64,000 nt of DNA from Paenibacillus sp. JQZ6Y-1 (GCF_040719145.1 NZ_JBFDUZ010000002.1:518217-582216), one strand, 5' to 3'. Numbered from the stretch's first letter, positions 1 to 9,613 are shown. Notes: a model not told the origin generated them from the letters alone. Numbers and translations: made by a program.

Positions 1-78
1 CGCAACATCGTAGCCAGCAACGGCAACATTCATAACGAACTGATCCAACAACTACACGATTCCGGCTTAAACGACTAA
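1..78 (+). CDS. 3' end of an unidentified gene (truncated by window edge)
   Basis: An open frame runs from the first base to a TAA at 76-78 and encodes 25 C-terminal residues ending in HDSGLND. Its start lies outside the window. The fragment is polar with no recognisable motif, so no function is assigned. The next 300 bases hold no convincing gene. A partial inverted repeat (AAATAACCG at 212-220 and CGGTTATTT at 239-247) could terminate this transcript, although no clear T-run follows it. Confidence 0.5.
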   Translation, partial: RNIVASNGNIHNELIQQLHDSGLND

Positions 79-404
79 TAAACGAACTAAGCATTCCAAT
101 AGCACCCAGATCACTCACAACAAACAATCATCACACTGACCGAAATACTGAACCCTACACCCACCCTATCCTGGTCAGCTATCAACTGATTTTCCAAAAC
201 CCAAAACGGGTAAATAACCGACAGGCCCAAACGCCCGCCGGTTATTTGCTCATACCAATAATCTCTAAACACAATTAACCATCGGCATTACGCGAACGTT
301 CCAAATAAAAAAGAAAAAGCCAATCCCTTCCCGAAGCGGCCCCACGCATCCAAGAGGCAAAATCTTGCTCCATCCTACTAAAAAAACAAGTGAGGTGTCT
401 CCCC

Positions 405-677
405 ATGTCATCCGATGAACTCGAACGCGAATTATCCGAACGCCTAACTGAAGGCGAGATGCAAGAAGAAGACCGAGAAGCCCGTGAACGTCGACTGATC
501 CAGTCCAAATACGAAGTGCGTATCCAAGCCGAGCATGACCCGATCGTCGAAGAAACGCTGCACTACCGCAAGCTTGCCAAAGAACTCGACGACCGCTACG
601 ACAAATACTTGGAACGCACCAAGCACAGCGATACGGACGGCAATCATCCAGACGACAGCGACAATCCACCGAAGTAA
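405..677 (+). CDS. Small highly charged hypothetical protein
   Basis: This encodes about 90 residues, almost entirely Glu/Asp/Arg/Lys rich (starts MSSDELERELSERL), with predicted continuous helix and a disordered Asp/Pro tail ending DDSDNPPK. There is no signal peptide or membrane segment, so it should be a soluble cytoplasmic protein, possibly a coiled coil. The ATG at 405 follows an AAGTGAGGTG ribosome site at 388-397; an in-frame GTG at 390 overlaps that site and is less likely. The gene lies 48 bp upstream of the SGNH hydrolase and may be co-transcribed with it. I do not recognise a family. Confidence 0.6.
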   Translation: MSSDELERELSERLTEGEMQEEDREARERRLIQSKYEVRIQAEHDPIVEETLHYRKLAKELDDRYDKYLERTKHSDTDGNHPDDSDNPPK

Positions 678-725
678 CATCACACGATCACCATGCACAC
701 GCATGAAATCAAAAGGAGTACCTGA

Positions 726-2075
726 ATGCGCACCAATACACCTGCCGACTATCACAGCGGCACCCTTCATTCGTTGCACCCGAAGCATGCCCAACCGGCA
801 GTACGCCGCACACATCAGGTCAGACAGGAGACATGGCGCATGATTGTACCATACATGATGATACTTACCCTACTGCTCGGCGGTAGCGGTATTACCGGAA
901 CGACTCCCGTATACGGAGCGGCAGCGAGCGGAGCATCGGCGACCCAAGCCTATGAGCATATGGTATTTCTCGGCGATTCGCTCACCGTCGGCTACGAGCC
1001 GGGTGTAGCTGCTGCCGATTATGACGGCTTTGCTCCACGCTTGGAAGAGCAGGAGTTATTCCGTGGACATGCACAGGCAGACAACGAGGGCATTCTCGGT
1101 CTGACCAGCACGGGTCTGAACAATTATATGAATGCAATCACCGCTGGACGCAGTGTGAGCACAGCGACCATTCAGAGCACCTTACCCGGTGCAACGCGCA
1201 CACTGGATGGAGCGGCAACCCGCAAGGAGATTCAAGCTGCCGATCTGATCACCATTACGATTGGGGGCAATGATTTTCTGAATGCGCTCGGTTCGTTGAC
1301 CGCATTGCCGCACGATTTGTCGCAAATCAACTTGCAGCCGGTGTTGAATACGTATCGTACCAATCTAGGATCGATACTGGATCAGCTGACTACGTTGAAC
1401 CCGGATGCCGTCATTGTCATCGCGGATCAGTATCAACCAGTACCTCTGCTGGCAGGCGCCACGCTGTATCATGATCTGAACGAAACGGCTGCTAAGTTCA
1501 GTAGCATTATCGACGATACAGTGTCCACCTATACTGCCAAAGGCAATGATATTCGGGTTGCTCATGTCTCGCCGTCCTTTCAAGGGAAAGAACTGGCGAT
1601 GACCCATATTGCGGCGGGGGATATTCATCCCAATGCGACGGGTTATCAGGCGATGGCTGTTGCGTTTAGCATGGCAATCTGGGGCGAAAAGGGCTATATG
1701 ACGCCATCTTCGGCAGTGAATGGTACCGACAATACGGTTCTGTATACCAATGGCAAATTACTGCAAAGCCAGTCCAAGCCTATCGTTCGCAATGGGCGTA
1801 CGTATGTGGCGTTGCGCGATGTAACGACCGCTTTGGGTGCTAAGGTCAGCTGGTCTAGTACTAGCAAACAGGCAACGGTTACCAGCGGCAGCAATACAGT
1901 GATCGTACCGCTGAATAGCAAAACGCTGACGGTAAATAAGCAATCCGTCACCACCGATGCGGCATCCTTTATGCAGCAGAGCAAGGTATATGTACCGATT
2001 GCTGTCCTTGCCGATCAATTTGGCTATGATGTGCATTATGTGAATCGTTGGAAAGCTGTCTTTATCCGCCAGTAA
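726..2075 (+). CDS. Secreted SGNH/GDSL hydrolase with C-terminal copper-amine-oxidase-N-like domain
   Basis: This is a predicted extracellular esterase or lipase of the SGNH superfamily. A hydrophobic export signal covers residues 40-64 and ends near VYGAAA. The catalytic blocks are GDSL at 83-86 (nucleophile Ser85), GGND at 180-183, and the D-x-H block at 299-301 within GDIHPNATGY. Residues ~335-449 resemble the Cu_amine_oxidN1 repeat domain common in secreted Paenibacillus proteins (an 'NGK...PIV.NGRTYVALRD' pattern), which is likely a wall or polymer-binding module rather than catalytic. The chosen start at 726 has an AAAAGGAG site 5' of it but leaves a 38-residue extension before the signal. 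An ATG at 840 with its own AGGAG is a credible alternative. Substrate unknown. Confidence 0.85.
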   Translation: MRTNTPADYHSGTLHSLHPKHAQPAVRRTHQVRQETWRMIVPYMMILTLLLGGSGITGTTPVYGAAASGASATQAYEHMVFLGDSLTVGYEPGVAAADYDGFAPRLEEQELFRGHAQADNEGILGLTSTGLNNYMNAITAGRSVSTATIQSTLPGATRTLDGAATRKEIQAADLITITIGGNDFLNALGSLTALPHDLSQINLQPVLNTYRTNLGSILDQLTTLNPDAVIVIADQYQPVPLLAGATLYHDLNETAAKFSSIIDDTVSTYTAKGNDIRVAHVSPSFQGKELAMTHIAAGDIHPNATGYQAMAVAFSMAIWGEKGYMTPSSAVNGTDNTVLYTNGKLLQSQSKPIVRNGRTYVALRDVTTALGAKVSWSSTSKQATVTSGSNTVIVPLNSKTLTVNKQSVTTDAASFMQQSKVYVPIAVLADQFGYDVHYVNRWKAVFIRQ

Positions 2076-2170
2076 TCACGAGTCGCAGTGGAGTGATATA
2101 AAACCAAGGTAAGGGAAGCAAGCCAAGGTAAGAGAAACAAGTTTAGCGACATCTCTTTTCACTTTTTCAT

Positions 2171-2217
2171 AACCGCTGTACCCACTGTGTTTGGCAGGAA
2201 GGGTACAGCGGTTTTTT
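2171..2217 (+). terminator. Intrinsic terminator after the SGNH hydrolase
   Basis: A perfect 13-bp stem pairs AACCGCTGTACCC (2171-2183) with GGGTACAGCGGTT (2201-2213), followed by a T-run. Confidence 0.9.
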
Positions 2218-2448
2218 GGTCTGGAGCAGAATGACTTTTTTCACTTGTCGGATAAAACAACTGCAATTTTCTATATTCCACGCTATAATATACATTAAAT
2301 TACAAATGATAAATAAATATGTAAATGAAGAGACAGATGTAGATGAGTAAGAAGAACGCTGGCTAGCGTACCACGCTTAAATCAGGGCTACAAACTGCTT
2401 TACATGATAGACGGGACAGAAGATCATCCTTTGATGGGGGAAGGCATT

Positions 2449-4230
2449 ATGCTATCTCGTTTTAAAAGCGCTTACATTAATCTAGGTATTCATCGGCAAA
2501 TGCTGTTGCTCATCTCGACGTTGATGCTGGTTAGCTTTGCTTCGTATCTGATCGTGCTGAACACGGTGTACAGCACGTACGACAATCAGATGTACGAGAA
2601 GACGTCGGAGCTGCTCAATATGTCGTCATTCGAGATCGAGAATCAGCTCAAAGATATGGAGAATCTGACCTTTCGTGTGGTGACAGATGAACAGCTACAG
2701 CGCTACTTGCTGCAATTGCAGGAAGAGCCGTCTGTGTATGAAAAAAACGTGATCCGCAAAAAGATTACCAACCGACTCGTCGCGTTTGCTGGATCGGAGC
2801 AGTTTGTCTATTCCATGATGGCGATTGATCGTGAAGGGGAGATTATGTTTGCCGGGAATCGCGAAGGTGTGCCTGCTGATTTGCGTCCAGCATTAACCCG
2901 ACTGGCACAGCAGTACAGCGGCTCGAACGCATGGTATGTGGGCGAGCAGGGGGAATTGCTGGCGGTGCGACAGTTTAAGCAATTCAGTGATTCTACCTTT
3001 ACCCTTAATGATCTGGGTACGATTATGATCCGCGTACGCATCGAGCGGATTGTGCAGGAGCAGGTGGAGAGCAGTGCAGGCAGCCAGCTAATCATCTCGG
3101 ATGGCAATAAAATCGTATACCCAGAGGAGCCGCCGTTTTCGCGCGGACAGATCGATAACCAGCTGCATAATAGCAAGCCGTATGGCGTCATTTCTGAACC
3201 GGAGGGAAGTTATTTCTCCGCGCGTATTCAATCGCCGTACACAGGCTGGACGTACTTGCATATTACACCGTTTGACCGCATGTTCCAGCGTATTATATGG
3301 ATCAAGCAGCTGGTGACGATTATATTTATCGGTATCTTCTTATTGGCATTACTGTTCGGTACACGCTTGTCGCGCAGCATTACTCGCCCGATGGAACGAC
3401 TGCTGCAAAAGATGCGTACCGTCGAAACAGGCAATCTGGATCAGCTGGGCGAGCTGCCTGCCGATCCGTCCATTACCCGTGCGCAAAATGAAGTCGGTCT
3501 GCTGCATCGAACGTTTAACCGCATGCTGCGCCGCATCCGCGAGCTGATCGACGAGAATTATGCCAAGCAACTGCTGATCCGCGAAACGGAGCTGAAAGCA
3601 TTACAGGCGCAGATTGATCCGCATTTTCTATACAACACGCTGGAATCGATCAACTGGATGGCGAAGATGAACAAGCAACCAGAAATCTCACGTATGGTAG
3701 AGGCACTCGGCTTTCTGTTGCGGAGTTCAGTCAATATGACGGAAAAGGTCATCTCACTGGAACGAGAATTGGACATTGTACGCAGCTATGTAACGATTCA
3801 GCGGATGCGATTCGAGGAACGGCTGAATTTTGATATTGATGTACCAGAGGAATTGTACGACACCTGTATTCCCAAATTCACGCTACAGCCGCTAGTAGAG
3901 AATGCCATCCATTACGCGCTAGAGCCGAAGATCGAGGAATGTCATATTCGTATCGCTGCCCGACTGGAAAGAGAAACTGTGCATATTACCGTACAGGATG
4001 ATGGACCGGGAATGACGGCGGAATTTCTGGAACGGCTGTATCAAGGGCAGGTGCAGACACGCGGCAAAGGCATCGGGCTGAACAATATTACGGAGCGTAT
4101 CCAGCTGACCTTTGGACCGGAATACGGCATTGATATTGAGAGCGAGCCGAACGTGCGAACTGCATTTCATATTCGGATTCCATATCAGAAAGGGGATCAA
4201 GATCATGTACAAAGTGCTGTTGGTGGATGA
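2449..4230 (+). CDS. YesM-type sensor histidine kinase (LytS/HPK7 class)
   Basis: This is a membrane sensor kinase, probably perceiving extracellular oligosaccharide and phosphorylating the adjacent response regulator. It has an N-terminal membrane helix (residues ~15-38), a large extracytoplasmic sensor region, a second helix (~285-307) and a HAMP linker (~310-370). The kinase core carries the phosphoacceptor His at about 392 in QIDPHFLYNTLE. The N-box is near 477-490 (QPLVENAIHYAL), the G1 box is DDGPGM, and a second glycine box is GKGIGLNN. The start at 2449 (MLSRFKS) is chosen for its GGGGGAAGG site; an upstream in-frame ATG at 2404 has no ribosome site. The 3' end overlaps the regulator by 26 bp, indicating translational coupling. 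Confidence 0.92.
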   Translation: MLSRFKSAYINLGIHRQMLLLISTLMLVSFASYLIVLNTVYSTYDNQMYEKTSELLNMSSFEIENQLKDMENLTFRVVTDEQLQRYLLQLQEEPSVYEKNVIRKKITNRLVAFAGSEQFVYSMMAIDREGEIMFAGNREGVPADLRPALTRLAQQYSGSNAWYVGEQGELLAVRQFKQFSDSTFTLNDLGTIMIRVRIERIVQEQVESSAGSQLIISDGNKIVYPEEPPFSRGQIDNQLHNSKPYGVISEPEGSYFSARIQSPYTGWTYLHITPFDRMFQRIIWIKQLVTIIFIGIFLLALLFGTRLSRSITRPMERLLQKMRTVETGNLDQLGELPADPSITRAQNEVGLLHRTFNRMLRRIRELIDENYAKQLLIRETELKALQAQIDPHFLYNTLESINWMAKMNKQPEISRMVEALGFLLRSSVNMTEKVISLERELDIVRSYVTIQRMRFEERLNFDIDVPEELYDTCIPKFTLQPLVENAIHYALEPKIEECHIRIAARLERETVHITVQDDGPGMTAEFLERLYQGQVQTRGKGIGLNNITERIQLTFGPEYGIDIESEPNVRTAFHIRIPYQKGDQDHVQSAVGG

Positions 4231-5758
4231 CGAGCGTATGATTCTGGAAGGCATTTCTAGCGTAGTAGACTGGCACGGTAGCGGAACGGAGCTGGTTGGA
4301 ACCGCACGCAACGGATTGGAGGCGTACGAACGCATTGCCGAGAAGCGACCGGATATTGTGATCAGCGACATTTCCATGCCGGGTCTGGATGGCATTGGTC
4401 TGGTAGCGAAGACATATGAGCAATTTCCCGATGTGCGATTTATTATGCTATCAGGGTATAAGGATTTTGATTATGCGCGTCGTGCCATGCAGTATGGGGT
4501 GAAGCATTATCTGGTTAAGCCATGCAATGAGCAGCAGATTCAGGAGGCGATTGCCGAGCTGCTATCTGAACGTGCCGCCGAGCAGGAGCGTGAGCTGTTC
4601 GTCAGCAGCATGCGTGACCAGTTTACCCGGATGCTACCGCAGGTGAAGGAGCAATTTTTGAAGGAATTTATCTCTAACAAAATGTATGGCAGTCGTGATC
4701 TGGCGTATTACGAGGGATTATTTCATATGCAGCTGACCGAACGAACCGTACGGATTGTGCTGATGCGGGTGGAGGAGTCGCATGAATATGAGCATCTGTT
4801 TGCACTGAAAAATATCGCTGAGGATGTAGTGGAGGGCGTGCTGATGGGCACGACAATCCAGCTTCAAGACGAGCTGCTGCTGCTGATCGATGATCCAGCA
4901 GATACAGCACGGCTGATCAAGGAATTGAATGAAGTGAAGGATGTATTTGGTAGCTTTTATAAGCTGGATGTGACGGTGGCGCTTAGTGAGCCAGATGCGC
5001 TAGAACAGCTACGGCGCATGTACCGAGATGCCCAGCAAGTAATGAATCACCGCTTTTATATCGGTGGTGGTAGTCTGATGACTCGTCAGGATATTGCGCT
5101 GCACGATTGTCGCATGGGCAGCGGATTTGAGTTGGATGAGGAACAGTTTACGCTGATCATCAAGTCTGGTCAGGTGGAGCAGGTGGAGACGGAGATTGGA
5201 CGATTGTTTGCCACGCTATCGGAGCTGCGGTTAGACATGGCGGTGACACGTTCGTATGTATTGCAGCTGTATGCGGTCATGCTGCGATTGTACCCAGAAG
5301 AGGAGCGTTCCTTGCCAACAGCACAGCTTGCCGAGTTGTCACAATTAGATACGCTGACTGGACTACATGACTTTATTCGTCATGCGGCGATTGAACTGAC
5401 GGGCAGCTACTACAAAAGCAATATTAATCGCCAATCCTCCGTCGTGAACAAGATGCTACAAATCATCGAGGAAAACTACACCAATGCCGAATTATCCTTG
5501 AACGGCGTCGCTAACCAGATGCTGTACATGAACCCCGATTATCTAGGGAAGATTTTCAAAAAGGTGACGGGCGATAATTTCTCACATTATGTGAATCGGT
5601 ATCGGATTGAGCGTGCAACCGAGCATATTCGTCGTAGTGGCGATGTGAAGGTGTTTGAGTTGGCGGAGCTGTTCGGATTCGGTGGGAATTCGCAGTATTT
5701 TAGCCAAGTGTTTAAAAAGGTGACGGGCATGACGCCGACAGAGTATCGGCGGGGATAA
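4205..5758 (+). CDS. YesN-type response regulator with AraC DNA-binding domain
   Basis: This is the cognate regulator of the upstream kinase. An N-terminal receiver domain has the acidic pair in LVDDERM (residues 8-9), phosphoacceptor Asp55 in SDISMPGLDG and the conserved Lys in YLVKPC (~105). A ~270-residue middle region, typical of the YesN family, leads to a C-terminal AraC/XylS double helix-turn-helix (~415-517) with LGKIFKKVTG and SQYFSQVFKKVTGMTPTEYRR. The ATG at 4205 lies inside the kinase gene and begins MYKVLLVDDE, the canonical receiver start. It likely activates the downstream importer and pectin-degradation genes. Confidence 0.92.
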   Translation: MYKVLLVDDERMILEGISSVVDWHGSGTELVGTARNGLEAYERIAEKRPDIVISDISMPGLDGIGLVAKTYEQFPDVRFIMLSGYKDFDYARRAMQYGVKHYLVKPCNEQQIQEAIAELLSERAAEQERELFVSSMRDQFTRMLPQVKEQFLKEFISNKMYGSRDLAYYEGLFHMQLTERTVRIVLMRVEESHEYEHLFALKNIAEDVVEGVLMGTTIQLQDELLLLIDDPADTARLIKELNEVKDVFGSFYKLDVTVALSEPDALEQLRRMYRDAQQVMNHRFYIGGGSLMTRQDIALHDCRMGSGFELDEEQFTLIIKSGQVEQVETEIGRLFATLSELRLDMAVTRSYVLQLYAVMLRLYPEEERSLPTAQLAELSQLDTLTGLHDFIRHAAIELTGSYYKSNINRQSSVVNKMLQIIEENYTNAELSLNGVANQMLYMNPDYLGKIFKKVTGDNFSHYVNRYRIERATEHIRRSGDVKVFELAELFGFGGNSQYFSQVFKKVTGMTPTEYRRG

Positions 5759-5805
5759 GAGGTAGCAGTCAAGGGAACGATAAGGAAATGACCAGATACA
5801 ACAAA

Positions 5806-5867
5806 CCAAACAACCGTATTCACCACTGTTGATGAGAGCATCGAACAGCATGAATACGGTTGTTTGG
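5806..5867. terminator. Bidirectional terminator between convergent yesN-like and DUF4179 genes
   Basis: A 17-bp perfect inverted repeat, CCAAACAACCGTATTCA (5806-5822) with TGAATACGGTTGTTTGG (5851-5867), lies between two convergent genes. Confidence 0.8.
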
Positions 5868-5902
5868 TCGGATATGAACAAAGGAGGATACTTGCCTCTC
5901 GT

Positions 5903-7315
5903 TTAATTCAGCTCATCCGTAATAGGTTGGGTTGGATACAAAAATGTACCTTGATAATCATCAATCGTAAAAGTAAGCGGCTGCTTGTAATTGGCAGCTC
6001 CATCCAGCACTAGCTGGTATAGGATGCGGCCACTGGAAACATGCTGTTCCTGACTCTTGATCGTATAGCTACGATTCATTGCATCGCGGAACTCATAATT
6101 TATTTTCAATTCATACCATTCACCGGAAGGAAGAGTAGGCACGGATAGATCGACGACCATATCACCAGTAGCTGCATCTTTTTTGACATTCGACAGTTGA
6201 ATATCCGAAGTAGGGGAATCCAACAATTTGGATTGAGCTACATCTGCGACCAGAGGAAGAGGTTGTGCCAACTGGAATTTGATCCGCTCCAATTGAAGGG
6301 ACAGACGCTGATCCTGAGCAAAATAACTGCCCTCATAATACAATGTAAAATGAGTGGTACCCTTCTCCTGATAACGGTTAGAGCCTTGAATCCCCAGCAT
6401 CGTAAGAGCAGAGGTATCAGGGTCTTTGGAAAAGAGTCGTACATCGGCACTTTCGATTGTTTTGTTATGCTGCTGTACCCACTCTAATTCCGCATCTGTA
6501 CGTAATGGAGTGCGCGTAATACGAGCAAGCTTTACCTGATAGCCTTGAATCGTATAGGTCTTGTTCCATACTTCCGTACGCTTGAGATCATCCAGCTGGC
6601 GATTGTTCCATGTAAAATCAACCTGCACCTGCTCAGTCTGCTGCTTGTTCAAACCGCTATACATATCCGCTTCTAGTCTAAGCGTATGGGGAATCGACTG
6701 CCCATCAGGATAATCAAACACAAGCGCGCCATGACTAGTAGAAGAGTCGGTTGCGGGTAGCTCTACATTATAGATATTGGGCAGACTCTTGTTGTGCTCG
6801 GAATCAATCAGCTGCGTATATTCGCTATTGTTGATCTGCGGTGCATTCTGTCCGGTGCGATCCACAGCGGTATACAGGATAATCATCCGCTGGCTATCCG
6901 CCACTATACCGTCAATCGTTAGCTTATAATGCTCTGATCCACTGCTGCGATGGATCGACTGATACAGCCCATGCTGAATGGCAGGTTGGAGCGACAGCTT
7001 GAACATCTCCTGTTGATATAACTGAGTCACATAGTCTGGAAGATCGGCAGGGCTTTGCTGATCTGCGGGAGCAGCAGTATGAGCAAAAGGTGCATGTTGA
7101 TCATATAGGAATGCTCCGGTTCCGATCAGCAATACGATAGCAGCCGTGGCGCCGATCAGTGCTTTCCAATGCTTGCGCCAGCCATCGCTTCTACGCTGAC
7201 GAGCCTGCCGCATACCGCCCCGAATCGCTGCTTCCAATTGTGCATCGTCCGTTTGTGCCGCTTGCTGCTTGCGTTCCTTCGCTTGGTCATGCAGCGATGA
7301 GTTAGATGGGCTCAT
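5903..7315 (-). CDS. DUF4179-type membrane protein, probable anti-sigma partner
   Basis: This encodes 470 residues. A cytoplasmic N-terminus (~1-50, with Arg-rich QARQRRSDGWRKHW) is followed by one membrane helix (~52-70) and a large extracytoplasmic beta-rich region. The layout matches DUF4179/DUF5643 proteins, which sit directly downstream of ECF sigma factors in Paenibacillus and Bacillus and are presumed membrane anti-sigma factors or stress sensors. Its ATG at 7315 overlaps the end of the sigma gene by 14 bp, so the two are translationally coupled. The anti-sigma role is inferred from topology and neighbour, not from a recognisable zinc-binding anti-sigma domain. Confidence 0.8.
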   Translation of the reverse strand: MSPSNSSLHDQAKERKQQAAQTDDAQLEAAIRGGMRQARQRRSDGWRKHWKALIGATAAIVLLIGTGAFLYDQHAPFAHTAAPADQQSPADLPDYVTQLYQQEMFKLSLQPAIQHGLYQSIHRSSGSEHYKLTIDGIVADSQRMIILYTAVDRTGQNAPQINNSEYTQLIDSEHNKSLPNIYNVELPATDSSTSHGALVFDYPDGQSIPHTLRLEADMYSGLNKQQTEQVQVDFTWNNRQLDDLKRTEVWNKTYTIQGYQVKLARITRTPLRTDAELEWVQQHNKTIESADVRLFSKDPDTSALTMLGIQGSNRYQEKGTTHFTLYYEGSYFAQDQRLSLQLERIKFQLAQPLPLVADVAQSKLLDSPTSDIQLSNVKKDAATGDMVVDLSVPTLPSGEWYELKINYEFRDAMNRSYTIKSQEQHVSSGRILYQLVLDGAANYKQPLTFTIDDYQGTFLYPTQPITDELN

Positions 7316-7835
7316 GGGGAATGTCGCCTCCTTTATCTAGTTTTAAGCGAATTTGCTTTAAGCCTTGATGCAGCCAAGTTTTGACCGTACCCTCTGGACG
7401 TTCTAGAATACTCGCGATTTCGGTTAGCGTGAGGTCGTTATAATATTTCAAAATCAATACGTGTCGGTATTTGGGTTGCAGCCGCTGCAAGGCATGCTCT
7501 AGATCAAGGCGATCTTCATTCTTCATCTCGACCATCGATTGATCTGTATGATGCTCCATCAGCGGAACACTGCGGCGCTTGCGTTTCAGCTCATCCATAC
7601 AGCAGTTGATCATGATGCGAATCAACCACGGGATAAAGCGTTCAGGATTGCGCAGCTTCCGACATTGCAATAGTCCACGGCATACCGTCTCCTGAAGCAT
7701 ATCAAGTGCGTCCTGTTCATTGTGCATATATCCATAAGCGATGCCGTACAGCTTACGGCGGTGCATAGATACAAGTTGGTAAAAGGCTTCTTCATCGCCC
7801 TTACAGGCTGCGATTGCCCATTCCCTTTCTTCCAT
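7302..7835 (-). CDS. ECF-family RNA polymerase sigma factor
   Basis: This encodes 177 residues with sigma region 2 (~10-75, including the YGYMHNEQDALDMLQET core-binding/-10 segment) and region 4 (~110-170, with LTEIASILERPEGTVKTWLH as the -35-recognition helix-turn-helix). The start at 7835 is chosen because GGAGGAATCATCT immediately precedes the ATG. Longer in-frame extensions up to 7940 lack a ribosome site and add non-homologous sequence. It is the first gene of a two-gene unit with the DUF4179 membrane protein. The unit lies antisense within the pectin locus, so its stimulus may be unrelated to sugar use. Confidence 0.9.
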   Translation of the reverse strand: MEEREWAIAACKGDEEAFYQLVSMHRRKLYGIAYGYMHNEQDALDMLQETVCRGLLQCRKLRNPERFIPWLIRIMINCCMDELKRKRRSVPLMEHHTDQSMVEMKNEDRLDLEHALQRLQPKYRHVLILKYYNDLTLTEIASILERPEGTVKTWLHQGLKQIRLKLDKGGDIPHEPI

Positions 7836-7938
7836 AGATGATTCCTCCGTCCATGCGTCTCTATCTACTCTGTTGCTACGATCTTTACCCATCCGGCTAT
7901 GTACATCGATTAGGCTATACATATAAATAAGACTGCTC

Positions 7939-7961
7939 AACCGTATAAACGGTTTTTTTAT
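7939..7961 (+). terminator. Terminator-like hairpin upstream of the sugar importer
   Basis: AACCGT (7939-7944), a 4-nt loop and ACGGTT (7949-7954) are followed by a T-run on the + strand. No + strand gene ends here, so it may insulate the importer promoter from antisense transcription across the sigma gene. Confidence 0.5.
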
Positions 7962-8118
7962 TTTTTGACATTCTAGGTTATGACATGAAATTGCTCGGCA
8001 ATCTACACTGTAAATCCGTTTTGTCTCATTTTATGTCCCTCTGTTTTTTAAACCAAAACCTCGGATTTGTGTATTCATTTGCGTATGCCCATCTGCGAGA
8101 ATAAAGATAGTTCAAAAA

Positions 8119-8132
8119 TGTAAGCGTTAACA
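8119..8132 (+). promoter_or_regulatory. CcpA catabolite-responsive element (cre)
   Basis: TGTAAGCGTTAACA matches the Bacillus cre consensus TGWAANCGNTNWCA at every position and is nearly palindromic. It lies about 120 bp upstream of the sugar-binding lipoprotein, so glucose repression of the pectin operon through CcpA is likely. Confidence 0.85.
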
Positions 8133-8250
8133 AAATAATTGTTTTTCAGAGTCGCTTCCACGTCCAGCTACATATCGGCTTCGCTCTCTTCACGTATCCA
8201 CCATGCTTTACATGTTATGGATTGTCCATTATCGAAAGGGGAGACTACGC

Positions 8251-9549
8251 ATGAATTTTAAAAAGACAGCTTCTATCTTAACCCTGATCGCCATTTTGCT
8301 CACCATTACTGCGTGCGGCAATTCCGGTAGCAGCAGTTCTGGTGCAAGCGGCGGACAAGATGGCAAGACGATTCGCATCGCTTGGTGGGGATCGGATACA
8401 CGCCACAGCTATACCCAGCAGGTTATCGACATGTACAAAAAGGAAAATCCCGGCGTGAATATCGACATCGAGTATGCGTCCTTTGACGACTACTGGAAAA
8501 AGCTCGCTCCGCAAGCAGCTGCCAACCAATTACCCGACATTATTCAAATGGACATCTCCTACATTAGCCAGTATGCCAAAAATGGTCAATTGGAAGACCT
8601 GAAGCCATACATCGGCAACCAGATCAAGCTGGACGATGTGAGCGAAAGCGTCGTTAGCACAGGCGTGATCGGCGGCACACAGTATGGTATCCCAACTGGG
8701 GTCAATGTACTCGGCTACCAATACAACCCCGAAACGCTGAAAAAAGCAGGCATCACCGAAATTCCCAAAGACTGGACATGGGATGACTACGAGAAGCTTG
8801 CCGGACAAGCCAAGGACAAAGGCATTTACTTTGACGAGTCGATGGCACCGGATATTTTCTTCAACTATTTCCTGAGAACGAATGGCTTCTCGCTCTACAA
8901 TGCGGAAGGCACTGCGCTCGGTTACGAGGACGATGCACTGTTTACCGAATTCTTTGGTCGCCTTGCCAAGCTGCTTCAGGAAGGCGCTGCGCCATCTCAA
9001 GAAACATTGAGCCAGAACAAAGGCATTATCGAGGAATCCACCGTTGTTAAAGGCACAGGCATTGGCACATGGCAGTGGTCCAACCAGTTTGTCGCGCTGC
9101 AAAAAGTAGCGGACAAGCCGCTGGAACTGGCACCGATGCTCGGACCGGATATGCAAAAAGGTATCTACATGCAGCCAAGCATGTACTGGTCGATCTCCAA
9201 AAACTCGCAATCCAAAGACGAAGCTGCCAAATTCATTAACTTCTGGATCAACAACCAAGACGCCAACAAGCTGATCAAGGGCGAGCGTGGTGTACCGATC
9301 TCCGCCGCTGTGAAGGAAGCGGTAACGCCAGATCTGACAGAAGCCGAGAAACAGGTATTTGATTTTGTCAGTGAAATGGAGCCGATCGCATCGCCGATGA
9401 GTCCACCGCCACCAGTAGGTTCCGCCGAGGTGATCGCGACACTGGCGGATTATGTAGAGCAGATTAACTTTGGACAAATCACAGCCGCGGAAGCCGCACC
9501 GAAGTTCCGCGCCGATGCCAATTCGATTTTATCCAACAATCAGCCGTAA
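8251..9549 (+). CDS. Sugar ABC transporter substrate-binding lipoprotein (family 1, YesO-like)
   Basis: This is a lipid-anchored extracellular binding protein for the importer encoded downstream, probably for unsaturated rhamnogalacturonan oligosaccharides. A type II signal peptide ends in the lipobox TITAC with Cys22, followed by a Ser/Gly-rich spacer. The mature fold matches SBP_bac_1 proteins (IRIAWWGSDTRHSYTQQV start, MYKKENPGVNIDIEY segment, and the AAKFINFWINN motif near the C-terminus). The ATG at 8251 has an AAAGGGGAG site. An in-frame ATG at 8203 is upstream of that site and unlikely. A cre site lies in the upstream region, and a strong intercistronic stem-loop follows the stop. Confidence 0.92.
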   Translation: MNFKKTASILTLIAILLTITACGNSGSSSSGASGGQDGKTIRIAWWGSDTRHSYTQQVIDMYKKENPGVNIDIEYASFDDYWKKLAPQAAANQLPDIIQMDISYISQYAKNGQLEDLKPYIGNQIKLDDVSESVVSTGVIGGTQYGIPTGVNVLGYQYNPETLKKAGITEIPKDWTWDDYEKLAGQAKDKGIYFDESMAPDIFFNYFLRTNGFSLYNAEGTALGYEDDALFTEFFGRLAKLLQEGAAPSQETLSQNKGIIEESTVVKGTGIGTWQWSNQFVALQKVADKPLELAPMLGPDMQKGIYMQPSMYWSISKNSQSKDEAAKFINFWINNQDANKLIKGERGVPISAAVKEAVTPDLTEAEKQVFDFVSEMEPIASPMSPPPPVGSAEVIATLADYVEQINFGQITAAEAAPKFRADANSILSNNQP

Positions 9550-9613
9550 TGCGTAAAGGAATGGTGCAATCGTGATACTCAGCCATCATGACATGGTGTA
9601 GTCGTAAGCAGAC

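Noticed and set aside
8530..9477. Long minus-strand frame inside the sugar-binding protein gene
   Set aside because: It is antisense to a gene with clear family motifs; its translation is Cys/His/Phe-rich with no domain and no ribosome site.
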